A stretch of 64,000 nucleotides of DNA from CAVVSD01 sp963837655 (GCA_963837655.1 CAWIOK010000023.1:124001-188000), one strand, 5' to 3'. Numbered from the stretch's first letter, positions 40,296 through 48,178 are shown. Made by a program: numbers and translations. Notes: generated from the letters alone by a model not told the origin.

Positions 40296-41708
40296 TCAGA
40301 CGGCCCGGACGCGCGTGCCGCGGTCGGCGGGCGAGGGACGCCGCTCGCGGTTGCCCTGACGGTCGACCGCGATCGTGAAGTACTGGTTGCGCACGCCCGG
40401 CTCGGCGGGGACGAGCGCCGTCGTCGACGTCGTCGTCGCGACGCGCGTTGCCCGACCGTCGCCCGCCCGGCGCCAGATCTCGTAGCGGGCGATCCCGCTC
40501 GAGCGCACTCCGGGGGGCGCGCCGTCCTGCCCACGCCAGCGCAACGCGACCGACCCGCCCTGGACCGGCGCCGCCAGGAGCAGCTGCGAGGTCGGCGCGC
40601 TGCGATCGAGGCGCCGTGCCGCGAGGACCGCCGCGTCGGCGTCGAGGATCCCCCAGCCGAGCTCCGGCGACCAGCCGCTGTCCTGGGGGCGGCGCGCGGT
40701 CCGCTTGAGGAGGCGGATGATGTCGCTCGCGCTCAGGTCGGGGTTCATCTTGCGCATGAGCGCGGCCGCGGCCGCGACCTGCGGCGCCGCCATCGACGTG
40801 CCCTCCAGGTAGGCGTAGCGGCTGTCGCCGTGGTACGTCGTGCGGCAGCCGCATCCCGACGGGCGCTCCTTCGTCCCGCCCCGGTCCAGGACCGTGCTGT
40901 TGCCCGGGAACGCGCCGAGCAGACCCGGGGAGCCGCGGTCCGAGGCCACCGCGCCGTAGGCCGCGAGCGAGATCTGGCTGCCACGGCCCGCGAACGGCGC
41001 ACGCACGTCGTCGGACGTCGCCGCGGTCACCGTGAGCCCCTTGCCCGCGGTGATGTCCGGCCCGGTCCGGCGGGGCTGCAGGATGTTCGCCGGTGCCCCC
41101 TGCTCGCGCACCGGCCGGTCCGCTGCCGCCGCGACGAGGACGACGTTGCGCTCGTAGGCGTAGTCGATCGCGTCGACGATCACCGGCGACGCCGTGCGGT
41201 CTCCATCGGTGCCGAAGCTCATGTTGATCGCGTCCGCGCCCCGGTCGGTGGCATCGCGGATCGACGCCGCGATCGACGCGTCGGTGAGATCGGTCTTCTC
41301 GATGATCAGCCCGCAGCCCAGGCCGGCGCCCGCGATGCCGATGCCGTTGCCGGCGGCGGCGCACGCGATCGAGGCGACGTGCGTCCCGTGCCCGTTCTCG
41401 TCGACCGTCGCCGGCCCGTGCGACGGATCGGAGTCCTGGTCGACCGCGACGCGCAGCACGGGCGCGATCTCGGGGTGCGAGCCGTCGACGCCGGTGTCGA
41501 TGACAGCGACCGTCGCCCCCGTGCCGTTCACGAGGTCCCACGCGTCCTCGAACCCTGAGCGGGCAGCCCACCACTCGACGGGCGCGGACGCCGTCCCGCC
41601 CGCCGCGGCGACGGGCGCCAGCGCCGGGTCATCGGGGACGAACGCGTCCGCGGGCGCCGCTGCGACGAGCAGCGCCAGGACGGCGATCGGGGCGGCGACG
41701 CGTCTCAC
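40296..41708 (-). CDS. Secreted S8 subtilase with C-terminal FN3-like domain (Asp in oxyanion position)
   Basis: 470 residues from GTG at 41708: signal peptide (about 1-22, ending ADA), then an S8 catalytic domain with Asp71 (VIDTGVD), His107 (NGHGTHVAS) and Ser305 (GTSMAAP), and a C-terminal beta-rich domain (about 370-465) like fibronectin type III. The position of the oxyanion-hole Asn, usually AAGN, reads AAAD (Asp197), as in proprotein convertase 2. An inserted Cys pair, GCGC, lies near 286. The export and activity of the enzyme are plausible, but the Asp could reduce or alter catalysis. It is convergent with the GGDEF/HD-GYP gene. Confidence 0.88.
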   Translation of the reverse strand: MRRVAAPIAVLALLVAAAPADAFVPDDPALAPVAAAGGTASAPVEWWAARSGFEDAWDLVNGTGATVAVIDTGVDGSHPEIAPVLRVAVDQDSDPSHGPATVDENGHGTHVASIACAAAGNGIGIAGAGLGCGLIIEKTDLTDASIAASIRDATDRGADAINMSFGTDGDRTASPVIVDAIDYAYERNVVLVAAAADRPVREQGAPANILQPRRTGPDITAGKGLTVTAATSDDVRAPFAGRGSQISLAAYGAVASDRGSPGLLGAFPGNSTVLDRGGTKERPSGCGCRTTYHGDSRYAYLEGTSMAAPQVAAAAALMRKMNPDLSASDIIRLLKRTARRPQDSGWSPELGWGILDADAAVLAARRLDRSAPTSQLLLAAPVQGGSVALRWRGQDGAPPGVRSSGIARYEIWRRAGDGRATRVATTTSTTALVPAEPGVRNQYFTIAVDRQGNRERRPSPADRGTRVRAV

Positions 41709-41762
41709 GACACTGCGATGCTGGCCCCTTGGAGAGCGTGAGGCAAGTGCCCGTCCGTCCGC

Positions 41763-41791
41763 GGGAACCCCTGCACGACGCACGGTTTCCC
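41763..41791. terminator. Hairpin downstream of the DUF59 gene
   Basis: GGGAACC (41763-41769) pairs with GGTTTCCC (41784-41791) with one bulged T, between the DUF59 stop and the subtilase start, both minus strand. No U-tract. Confidence 0.35.
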
Positions 41792-41816
41792 GGGGCAAAG
41801 GGCCTGCTGGCAGACC

Positions 41817-42113
41817 TTAGAAGCCGAGCGCGAACTTCGCGTCTTCGCTCATGCGGTCCGGCGTCCAGGGCGGGTCGAACGTCATCGACGACTCCACCGT
41901 GGTCACGCCGTCGAGCTCGGAGACGAACTCCTCGATCTGCTCGGTCACCTGAGGCCCGATCGGGCAGCCCGGCGCGGTGAGCGTGAAGGTGACGTGGACG
42001 TCACCCTGATCGACCTCGATCCCGTAGATGAGGCCGAGCTCGACGAAATCGAGCCCGAGCTCGGGATCGATGACGTTCGTCAGGGCGGCCTCGACATCGT
42101 CAACGGACGGCAT
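41817..42113 (-). CDS. DUF59/MIP18-family iron-sulfur assembly protein (SufT/PaaD-like)
   Basis: 98 residues from ATG at 42113. A single DUF59 domain: VEAALTNVIDPELGLDFVELGLIYGIEV, then TFTLTAPGCPIGPQVTEQIEEFV with the conserved Cys, and a C-terminal FDPPWTPDRMSEDAKFALGF. Proteins of this type mature Fe-S clusters; in Actinobacteria the gene usually sits beside the suf operon, which is not in this window. An ATG 30 bp further upstream is in frame, but TACACT placed exactly 6 nt before 42113 supports the shorter, leaderless form. Confidence 0.9.
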   Translation of the reverse strand: MPSVDDVEAALTNVIDPELGLDFVELGLIYGIEVDQGDVHVTFTLTAPGCPIGPQVTEQIEEFVSELDGVTTVESSMTFDPPWTPDRMSEDAKFALGF

Positions 42114-42196
42114 GAGGCGAGTGTAGCCCTCGGCGTCACGCATCCCGACATCAGGACACTTGACTCGCAGCCCCTCGCATCAGGTAGCTTGCAGCC
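42114..42196. promoter_or_regulatory. Divergent DUF59 / STAS promoter region
   Basis: Minus TACACT (42125 to 42120), 6 nt before the DUF59 ATG. Plus strand TTGACT (42160-42165), 19-nt spacer, TAGCTT (42185-42190). The plus -10 box ends 6 nt before an ATC codon at 42197, which is in frame with the STAS protein. Confidence 0.5.
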
Positions 42197-42223
42197 ATCG
42201 TCTCGTTCGACGACAGCCCGCCC

Positions 42224-42511
42224 GTGCTGCGCTGCAGCGGCGACGAGGTGCGAGCGACGCAGGCGCGTCGCCGTCGCGCCTTCTCGCGAGCGCTCGTCAG
42301 CCGCGCCGATGTCCTCGTCGACCTGACCGAGCTCTCGTTCGCGGACTCGTCGCTCATGTTGGACATCGCGATGCTCGCGCAGCGCCTGCGCTCCTCGCGC
42401 GCGCAGCTGCGGGTCTGCGGTGCGCAGCCCCAGGTCCGCCAGCTCATCGAGCGCGTCGGCCTGCACCGCCTCCACGGCGTGCACGTCGAGCCGCTACCCG
42501 TCCTGGCATAG
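42224..42511 (+). CDS. STAS-domain protein (anti-sigma factor antagonist-like)
   Basis: 95 residues from GTG at 42224. The STAS core is clear: VLVDLTELSFADSSLMLDIAMLAQRLR with the conserved Asp-Ser-Ser at the phosphorylation-site position, then QLRVCGAQPQVRQLIERVGL. Such proteins bind anti-sigma kinases in partner-switching stress signalling. From this GTG the first beta strand is cut short; reading from the in-frame ATC at 42197 adds IVSFDDSPP and completes it, and that ATC is where the promoter would start transcription. No partner kinase is adjacent. Confidence 0.8.
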   Translation: MLRCSGDEVRATQARRRRAFSRALVSRADVLVDLTELSFADSSLMLDIAMLAQRLRSSRAQLRVCGAQPQVRQLIERVGLHRLHGVHVEPLPVLA

Positions 42512-42541
42512 CCCCGGGCCGGCAGTAGTCTGGGAGGCGAG

Positions 42542-43000
42542 ATGCTCCCGGTTCTCCTGCTGCTCTTCATCGTCGTCCCACTGCTGGAGCTCTACGTGAT
42601 CCTCCAGGTGGGTCAGGCGATCGGCATCCTGCCGACGATCGCGATCCTCATCGTGGATTCCCTCGTCGGGGCGTGGCTCATGCGGTCGGAGGGCCGTCGC
42701 GCCTGGGTGCGCTTCAACCTGGCCATCTCCGAGGGCCGTGTGCCCGCCCGTGAGGCCATCGACGGCGTCCTCGTCGTCTTCGGCGGCGCGCTGCTGCTCA
42801 CGCCGGGCTTCGTGACCGACCTGCTCGGCGCGCTGCTCCTGCTCCCCGTCACCCGACCGGTGGCCCGACGCCTCCTCGTCCGCCGGTTCGCCGGTCGTAT
42901 GGTCGCCTCGGCGCGGACCGGCCCGCCGCACAGGAGCAGCCGCGGCTGGGACGTGGACGGCACCGCGCACGAGGTCGATCCCCGGCCGCGGCTGCAGTGA
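42542..43000 (+). CDS. fxsA: FxsA family membrane protein
   Basis: 152 residues, about four hydrophobic segments, with the FxsA pattern: PLLELYVILQVGQAIGILPTIAILIVDSLVGAWLMRSEG near the start, then GGALLLTPGFVTDLLGALLLLPVTRPVARRLL. The C-terminal 30 residues are hydrophilic and cytoplasmic. FxsA blocks phage F exclusion in E. coli when overproduced; its normal function is unknown. Its TGA overlaps the GTG of the next gene. Confidence 0.9.
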   Translation: MLPVLLLLFIVVPLLELYVILQVGQAIGILPTIAILIVDSLVGAWLMRSEGRRAWVRFNLAISEGRVPAREAIDGVLVVFGGALLLTPGFVTDLLGALLLLPVTRPVARRLLVRRFAGRMVASARTGPPHRSSRGWDVDGTAHEVDPRPRLQ

Positions 43001-43848
43001 CCGTTCCAGGCGGGGACGAGGCGCCGCGCGCGGACGTGGCGGACGCCGTCACGTTCGCCTTCTCCGACATCGCGGCGGGCGTGAGCGGCCTCGCACGCGC
43101 GGGCTTCACCGAGGACGGCTCCAGCGGCCTCGGCGTGGTCTTCTCGGGCGCCGAGCCGGTCGCGGCGCGCGCCGAGACGTCGACGGGTGGCGACGGGCGC
43201 GCCTGGGAGGCGATCGACGCCGCGGGCGTGAGCACGACGATCGTCGAGCCCGCCCGCGCATGGACCATCGCCTTCGACGACGGCGCAGGCCGCGGGTTCA
43301 CGCTGGATGTCACGGCGATCTCGCCGGCCGCCGATCTCGGCGATGGCGTGGGCGGCATGACCGGCTACGACCACCTCTGCCGCTTCGAGGGCGACGTCCA
43401 CACCGGAAGCGCGACGGTGCGGGTCTCCTGCCTCGGGCAGCGAGGACGCCTGTGGGGCGCGCCGGACTGGGCGGGGCTGGAGCTGACGCGGTCCGTCGGC
43501 GTGTGGCTGGACGGCGGCAGCGGGATCGCGCTGCACGCGGCGCGGCCGACGGGCGCCGTAGGCCAGGACGAGGAGGTCTGCCAGGCATCCGTCTTCGACG
43601 GCGAGCGCGCGCTGATCGTCGACGAGCCGCGGCTGTCGACCGTCTCAGATCTCGAGGGCCACCAGCGGCGCGCGGGCCTGGAGCTGTGGGTCCACGAGGA
43701 GGACTACCCGCGTCGCGCCGCGGGCGAGCTGGTCGGCGGCACGTCCCTCGACCTCGGGCGGCTGCGGCTGGACTGCGCGTTCCTGCGCTGGCGGATGGAA
43801 GGACAGGAGGGCGCCGGCCGCTACGACATCCTCCGGCGCGTCGGATGA
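42997..43848 (+). CDS. Conserved hypothetical beta-rich protein
   Basis: 283 residues with no recognised family. The sequence alternates short beta strands and Gly/Asp turns (RAWTIAFDDGAGRGFTLDV, YDHLCRFEGDV, LWGAPDW), reminiscent of the lipocalin-like CrtC/hydroxyneurosporene-synthase fold, but I see no catalytic signature. No signal peptide, so it is probably cytoplasmic. It is coupled to fxsA (GTGA) at its start and to the HAD gene (ATGA) at its end, so the three form one operon. Confidence 0.75.
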   Translation: MTVPGGDEAPRADVADAVTFAFSDIAAGVSGLARAGFTEDGSSGLGVVFSGAEPVAARAETSTGGDGRAWEAIDAAGVSTTIVEPARAWTIAFDDGAGRGFTLDVTAISPAADLGDGVGGMTGYDHLCRFEGDVHTGSATVRVSCLGQRGRLWGAPDWAGLELTRSVGVWLDGGSGIALHAARPTGAVGQDEEVCQASVFDGERALIVDEPRLSTVSDLEGHQRRAGLELWVHEEDYPRRAAGELVGGTSLDLGRLRLDCAFLRWRMEGQEGAGRYDILRRVG

Positions 43849-44501
43849 CCGCCATCCCACCGCCCAACGGCATCCAGGCGATCGTCAGCGACTTCATCGG
43901 CGTCCTCACGACGCCGATCGCGGGGGTCTTCACGCAGTTCCAGGAGGAGCTGGGCATCCCCCCCGAGGCGTTGCGCGTGGCCCTCGACCGGGCGACCGAG
44001 CGCACCGGGATGAACCCCCTGTTCGAGCTCGAGTGCGGGCGAATGAGCGAGGACCAGTTCCTCGGGTCGCTCGAGGACGAGCTCGAGGAGCACCTCGGCC
44101 GCAAGGTCTCGATGCGCGCGTTCACGGACCACTACTGGGCGGGACTCAGCCACAACGAGGCGCTCGTCGCCTTCCTGCGCGACGCCCGCCACGCCGGGTA
44201 CCGCCTCGCCCTGTTGACCAACAACGTCCAGGAGTGGGAGCCGCGCTGGCGTCCCAAGTGGCCGATCGACGAGCTGTTCGAGACGGTCGTGGACTCGGGG
44301 TTCGTCGGGATGCGCAAGCCGGACCCGGACATCTATGCCCTGACGCTGGATCGGCTCGCGCTCCCAGCGAACGCCTGCGTCTTCATCGACGACCTGGAGC
44401 ACAACGTCGTCGCCGCCCGCGAAGTCGGCCTCCACGCCGTGCACTTCCGCGACACCGAGCAGACCATCGGCGAGGTCCGGGCGGTCCTGGAGGCGTCGTG
44501 A
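43845..44501 (+). CDS. HAD-superfamily hydrolase
   Basis: 218 residues. HAD motifs: Asp16 in VSDFIGVLTTP (motif I, with the second acidic position replaced, as in the DFxGVL subgroup related to the epoxide-hydrolase N-domain phosphatases), LLTNN (motif II), Lys in MRKPDPDIY (motif III) and FIDDLEHNV (motif IV). A helical C1 cap lies between motifs I and II. Likely a phosphatase of a small metabolite. The ATG overlaps the preceding stop as ATGA; a perfect terminator hairpin follows. Confidence 0.88.
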   Translation: MTAIPPPNGIQAIVSDFIGVLTTPIAGVFTQFQEELGIPPEALRVALDRATERTGMNPLFELECGRMSEDQFLGSLEDELEEHLGRKVSMRAFTDHYWAGLSHNEALVAFLRDARHAGYRLALLTNNVQEWEPRWRPKWPIDELFETVVDSGFVGMRKPDPDIYALTLDRLALPANACVFIDDLEHNVVAAREVGLHAVHFRDTEQTIGEVRAVLEAS

Positions 44502-44521
44502 GCGGTGGCCTCCTGCATACT

Positions 44522-44544
44522 CTGACCCTCGACTAGAGGGTCAG
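44522..44544. terminator. Bidirectional terminator between HAD and the 151-residue protein gene
   Basis: Perfect 9-bp inverted repeat CTGACCCTC (44522-44530) and GAGGGTCAG (44536-44544) with a 5-nt loop, 20 nt after the HAD stop; the minus-strand gene's stop codon lies within the right arm. Only a weak T-rich stretch (TTGT) follows on the plus strand. Confidence 0.7.
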
Positions 44545-44996
44545 TTGTCTGATCCCAGACGGTCCCAGAGGTAGAGCTCGAGGCACTCGTTGGCCAGTTC
44601 GACCGTGCGCTCGCGCGAGAGGTGCGGGAGCACGGTCTCCATCGCCTGCTCCTCGGAGACGCCGGCCTCGAAGGCCTCCTCCCCGCGGAATCCGGCGGCG
44701 ATCTTCAGGGCCTCGCGCCGGTTCTCCCCCAGGTTGGGGAACACGCGGACGAGGAACTCGCGGTTGGCGATCGGATGGCCGATCTCCAGTGAGGCGTGCC
44801 ACGCGGCGAGCATCGACAGGTCGTGCTCGTCGAGGTCTCCCACCGCCTTCGCGTAGTGCGAGGCGAGCTCCTCCTCCGGGATGTCGTCCACCCACGCGCG
44901 GACCAACTCGCCCAGAAGCTGTCGCCGGGCCTCGCGGCCGACCGACTCGGCGATGACGCGGATCGCGTCGCTGGGTTCGATGAAGCAGAGTGCCAT
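44541..44996 (-). CDS. Hypothetical acidic helical protein
   Basis: 151 residues, no recognised family. It is strongly acidic and predicted to be helical throughout (REARRQLLGELVRAWVDDIPEEELASHYAKAV, RREALKIAAGFRGEEAFEAG, RERTVELANECLELYLWDRLG), without signal or membrane segment. ATG at 44996 is supported by AGGAG about 10 nt upstream. The longer in-frame reading to 45191 runs into the GntR remnant region and is not used. Function unknown. Confidence 0.65.
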   Translation of the reverse strand: MALCFIEPSDAIRVIAESVGREARRQLLGELVRAWVDDIPEEELASHYAKAVGDLDEHDLSMLAAWHASLEIGHPIANREFLVRVFPNLGENRREALKIAAGFRGEEAFEAGVSEEQAMETVLPHLSRERTVELANECLELYLWDRLGSDN

Positions 44997-45060
44997 CGAG
45001 AGGATCGCTCCTGGCGCTCGAGGGGGAAGGGGAAACATTGGGGACCGTAGGGAAGGCGTC

Positions 45061-45077
45061 GGACGGCATCGCCGTCC
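45061..45077 (-). terminator. Hairpin after the GntR remnant
   Basis: GGACGGC (45061-45067) and GCCGTCC (45071-45077) form a perfect 7-bp stem with a 3-nt loop, directly after the stop of the GntR fragment on the minus strand. It looks like the preserved terminator of the former gene. Confidence 0.5.
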
Positions 45078-45081
45078 CGTG

Positions 45082-45336
45082 CTAGCCGTCCCCGCGCAGG
45101 ATCCGAGCCCTGGCGCGCTCGATCGCGGGATGCGCCTCGGTGCCCAGCGCGGCCAGCGGCAGGTCGAACGCCGCGCGTTCGGCGAGCGCACGGTCGCGCG
45201 CCTCGACCAGGTAGCTCAGATGGATCCGCAGCGCGGCGACCGCCGCGTCGGCGTCGCCCGACGCGATGCCCTCGAAGATCGCGCGGTGCTGCGCCGCGAT
45301 GCGCTCGTAGTCGAGCAGCGCCAAGGGCGAGCGCGC
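45082..45336 (-). pseudogene. GntR-family regulator remnant (C-terminal FCD domain only)
   Basis: The minus-strand frame ending at 45082 encodes the end of an FCD ligand-binding domain: ALLDYERIAAQHRAIFEGIASGDADAAVAALRIHLSYLVEARDRALAE. The FadR-type N-terminal winged helix and the first FCD helices are missing; upstream of about 45336 the frame turns into the antisense of a flavin monooxygenase fragment. The 5' part was therefore lost by a deletion whose junction lies at about 45325-45350. A 105-residue ORF can still be read but it should not bind DNA. Confidence 0.75.
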
Positions 45337-45340
45337 GCTG

Positions 45341-45595
45341 ACGTCGGACACCGGCGAGGTCGTCTCCGACCACGAGCAGGTCGACTTCGCCAACTTCAAG
45401 CAGCGCTACGTCATCGGGACGCCCGATGACGCCTGCGAGGCGGTTGCGCAGCTGCGCGACGAGCTGGGCACGACAGAGCTGCACTGCTGGATGCACATGC
45501 CGGGGATCGCGGGCGAGGACGCGATGCGCTCTGCGCGTCTGTTCGCGCGCGAGGTGATCCCCGCGTTCCCGGAGACCAAGGAGGCACTGACATGA
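45341..45595 (+). pseudogene. LLM-class flavin-dependent monooxygenase remnant (C-terminal end only)
   Basis: Plus-strand frame ending in TGA 45593-45595 encodes the last 80 or so residues of a luciferase-like monooxygenase: DTGEVVSDHEQVDFANF, KQRYVIGTPDDACEAVAQLRDELG, HMPGIAGEDAMRSARLFAREVIPAF. About three quarters of the gene, its start and its promoter are missing. The stop overlaps the bioY ATG (ATGA), so bioY was once translationally coupled to a complete copy. Confidence 0.75.
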
Positions 45596-46186
45596 CCCAT
45601 CTCGCCCTGCCGGCACCGCGGGGAGTGGTGCTCGGCGACGTCATCCCCGGCGATCGCGTCCGCGACGTCGCGCTCGTGCTCGCGGGCGCCGCGCTGACGG
45701 CGCTCGGAGCGCAGATCTCGATCCAGACAGGTGCGTCGCCCGTGCCGATCACCGGGCAGACGCTGGGCCGTGGTCGTCGCCGGCGCCGCGCTCGGCTCGC
45801 GCCGCGGGATGCTCTCGCAGCTGCTCTACGTCGTCGCCGGGCTCTTCCTGCCTGTCTACTCCGACGGCGCTTCGGGCTTCGACGTCATCTGGGGCGCGAC
45901 CGGCGGCTACCTCATCGGGTTCATCGTGGCCGCGTGGATCGTCGGGCGCATGGCCGAGGGCGGTGCGGATCGCCGGTTCGGGAGCGCGACCGTCGCGTTC
46001 GCCCTGGGGCAGCTGAGCATCTTCGCGATCGGCGTGCCGTGGCTGAAGGTCGCCACGGGGATGGACTGGGCGACCGCGATCCACGACGGCTTCACGATCT
46101 TCATCATCGGCGGGCTCATCAAGGCGGCCCTGGCGGGCGTGCTGGCGCCCGCGGCGTGGAAGCTGGTGAAGCGGATCGAGGGGTAG
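45592..46186 (+). pseudogene. bioY: bioY (biotin ECF transporter S component), frameshifted
   Basis: The substrate-binding membrane subunit of a biotin ECF transporter is readable in two frames. Frame one (45592 to about 45765) gives ALVLAGAALTALGAQISIQTGASPVPITGQTL; frame two continues VVVAGAALGSRRGMLSQLLYVVAGLFLPVYSDG through to LVKRIEG. One extra G in CTGGGCC (45763-45769) breaks the frame; the 595-nt span is one base over a multiple of three and would otherwise give 197 residues with six hydrophobic segments. With the upstream gene and promoter deleted, genuine decay is more likely here than an indel error. Confidence 0.85.
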
Positions 46187-46207
46187 CGCGCAGTACCCCT
46201 CTGACAT

Positions 46208-46250
46208 GCGCTAGCAGGTGGCTAGCACCTGCGCTAGCCACCTCCTAGCG
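46208..46250. promoter_or_regulatory. Nested CTAGC inverted repeats with two competing hairpins
   Basis: Four CTAGC-type words lie within 43 bp. Hairpin A: AGGTGGCTAGC (46216-46226) with GCTAGCCACCT (46233-46243), perfect 11 bp, 6-nt loop. Hairpin B: GCAGGT (46214-46219) with ACCTGC (46227-46232). They share bases and exclude each other. The element sits between the convergent bioY remnant and fmdB; no T-tract follows. Confidence 0.5.
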
Positions 46251-46260
46251 GCCCGAACGC

Positions 46261-46491
46261 CTAGTGGGCGTGCCCGCAGCCGCAGCCGCCGCCGCGCGGC
46301 ATGCTCGCGGCGCGCGCGTAGTTCGGCGTGGTGACCGGCGTGCCGCCGGAGCCGATGCCGGCGAAGACCGACAGGAGGCGGTCGGAGTGCTCGCTCCCGC
46401 ACGCGGGGCAGCTCACGACGTCCTCCGCTCGACGGACCAGCTGGTCGTAGCGCTCGTCGCAGTCGTTGCAGCGGTAGTCGTAGATGGGCAT
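46261..46491 (-). CDS. FmdB-family zinc-ribbon protein
   Basis: 76 residues. The N-terminus is the FmdB/CxxC regulatory-protein fold: MPIYDYRCNDCDERYDQL, then VVSCPACGSEHSDRLLSVF, two CxxC knuckles binding one zinc. The tail is Gly-rich and ends in a Cys/His cluster (GGGCGCGHAH), which may bind another metal. The family is small and little characterised; a proposed role is transcription of amidase/formamidase genes. ATG start at 46491. Confidence 0.88.
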   Translation of the reverse strand: MPIYDYRCNDCDERYDQLVRRAEDVVSCPACGSEHSDRLLSVFAGIGSGGTPVTTPNYARAASMPRGGGCGCGHAH

Positions 46492-46518
46492 GCCGTGGAG
46501 GATGCCATGTCCGCCCGC

Positions 46519-48102
46519 TCAGCGGTTGCGGATCGTGCGCGTGGTCGTCGTCTCGCGGTGGGTCGCGGAGCGTGCGAACCGGGCAGTGATCGTCGCTGTG
46601 CGCCAGCGGCGGGACGGGAGTCTCACCGTGGTCGCGTAGCGGCCGCGAGCGATCGTGGCGTGCTTCGTGATGGAGCGGGCGCGCCCCGCGATCCTCGTCC
46701 GGATCGTCAGCCGCACCTGGCCACATACTGCGGCCGCGACCGTGCCGCGGACGGTGATCGTGCGGCGATCCCGGGCGACCTTCGGCGTCGCGATGCCGAG
46801 CCGGGCACTGGGGAGCCGCGCTGTCGTGGTACTCGGCGGTCGTGTGCCGTCACCGGCCGACGGCACCGCGTCCGCGGTCGTGCGCGTGATCGACCAGTGC
46901 GTGGCGTAGGTCGGGACGTGGTTGCCGGCGCCGTCGGCGAGCGCGACGCTGGCGGTGTAGGCGCCAGGGCCGTCCGGAAGCGCGACCGTGGCGTGCCCGG
47001 TTCCCGCGCCCGCGGGCTGCGTGGTGGAGCGGCATGCAGCGAGCCTGCACACCGTGACGTGGGCCGTCGTGATGGGCGAGACCTGGTTGGACGGCTCAGC
47101 CCAGGAGATCGACGCCTGATCGTCAGTCGTCGTGGAGAAGATCGGCGACGTCGCGGTCGGCGGCGCGGGCGCGTCGTTGTCGACGACGATCGTCTGCGTC
47201 GTCGCGGCGGTGAAGTTGCCGCCGGCATCGACGGCGCCGACCTGAGCGGTATGGGTGCCGTCGCCGATGTTCGCGGTGACGACGGGGACGCTCACGGGCG
47301 CCGCGACGTCCTGGCACGGGCGACTGCGCGTGTAGTCGCAGGTCAGCGGCGTCTCCCCGACGACCCGCCCACCGTCGACCCGAACCTGAACCGCCCGAAT
47401 CCCGCTGCCGTCAGCCGCACTCCCAACGCTCGCGGTCGCGTTGCCACGGACGTAACCGCCGGCGAAGAGGCTGCCGGCCCCGCCCGTCGCAGTGGGCGGC
47501 GTGGGGTCGTCGATGGTGACGATGGAGCGGTAGATGGCAGTCCAGGCGTGATGGAGCGTGCCGCCGGGCGCGCACGTCGTCGACGTGTTGACGCAAGCGA
47601 TCCCGACGCGTACCGAACCCGTCGCAAGGCCCGACCACTCAACAGGCGCCGTCCCGGGACCACCGAGCTGGCAGGTGAACTGGTCAACGGGCCGTGTGCA
47701 GTCGCTGTTCGGGAGCTTGGTGCCGTCTGCGAGACGGGTGTAGAGCTCCCAGGTGTTCTCCCGCTTCCCGATGTTTCGCCAGAGTTGGACCCCGGAGATC
47801 GTTGTGCCAGCCGGGGCGTCGAAGCGCCACTGCGCCAGCATCCCGCGCGCGGTATCGCCAGCCATGAGGCGGTCGCTCACCACGATCCCGTCAAGTGCCG
47901 ACCCAGGCGCCGGCGGACAGGCCGAGATCATGTCGTATTGCGCTGGTCCCGGATTCTCCGCACTCCATGCGGCATCGTCCCCGCCGGCCGCACACGAGAC
48001 GACGGCGTAGCTCCCCGCACGAGCAGGTGACGAGGCACCTGTGAACTGGAGAGTCGCGGCGCTCGCAAGGACGAAGGCAATGATGCGGCGACGAGTGATC
48101 AC
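46519..48102 (-). CDS. Secreted multi-domain Ig-like protein A
   Basis: 527 residues: signal peptide (about 1-29), an N-terminal Cys-containing domain of about 180 residues resembling a jelly-roll or lectin-like module (SYAVVSCAAGG, TRPVDQFTCQLGG, IACVNTSTTCAPGG), then at least two Ig/FN3-type beta domains, including a bacterial Ig-like unit with GIRAVQVRVDGG and HTAQVGAVDAGGN, and a basic C-terminal beta domain (about 420-527). No sortase signal or membrane anchor. The architecture parallels the protein at 49461. Reads from GTG. Likely a cell-surface or released adhesin/carbohydrate-binding protein; the ligand is unknown. Confidence 0.8.
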   Translation of the reverse strand: MITRRRIIAFVLASAATLQFTGASSPARAGSYAVVSCAAGGDDAAWSAENPGPAQYDMISACPPAPGSALDGIVVSDRLMAGDTARGMLAQWRFDAPAGTTISGVQLWRNIGKRENTWELYTRLADGTKLPNSDCTRPVDQFTCQLGGPGTAPVEWSGLATGSVRVGIACVNTSTTCAPGGTLHHAWTAIYRSIVTIDDPTPPTATGGAGSLFAGGYVRGNATASVGSAADGSGIRAVQVRVDGGRVVGETPLTCDYTRSRPCQDVAAPVSVPVVTANIGDGTHTAQVGAVDAGGNFTAATTQTIVVDNDAPAPPTATSPIFSTTTDDQASISWAEPSNQVSPITTAHVTVCRLAACRSTTQPAGAGTGHATVALPDGPGAYTASVALADGAGNHVPTYATHWSITRTTADAVPSAGDGTRPPSTTTARLPSARLGIATPKVARDRRTITVRGTVAAAVCGQVRLTIRTRIAGRARSITKHATIARGRYATTVRLPSRRWRTATITARFARSATHRETTTTRTIRNR

Positions 48103-48178
48103 GAGAACACGGAGGCGCGGTCAGCGTGCGCGCCTCCTGGATCACCGTCGGCATCCGCAAGCGGGCGCTTGAGCGGTC

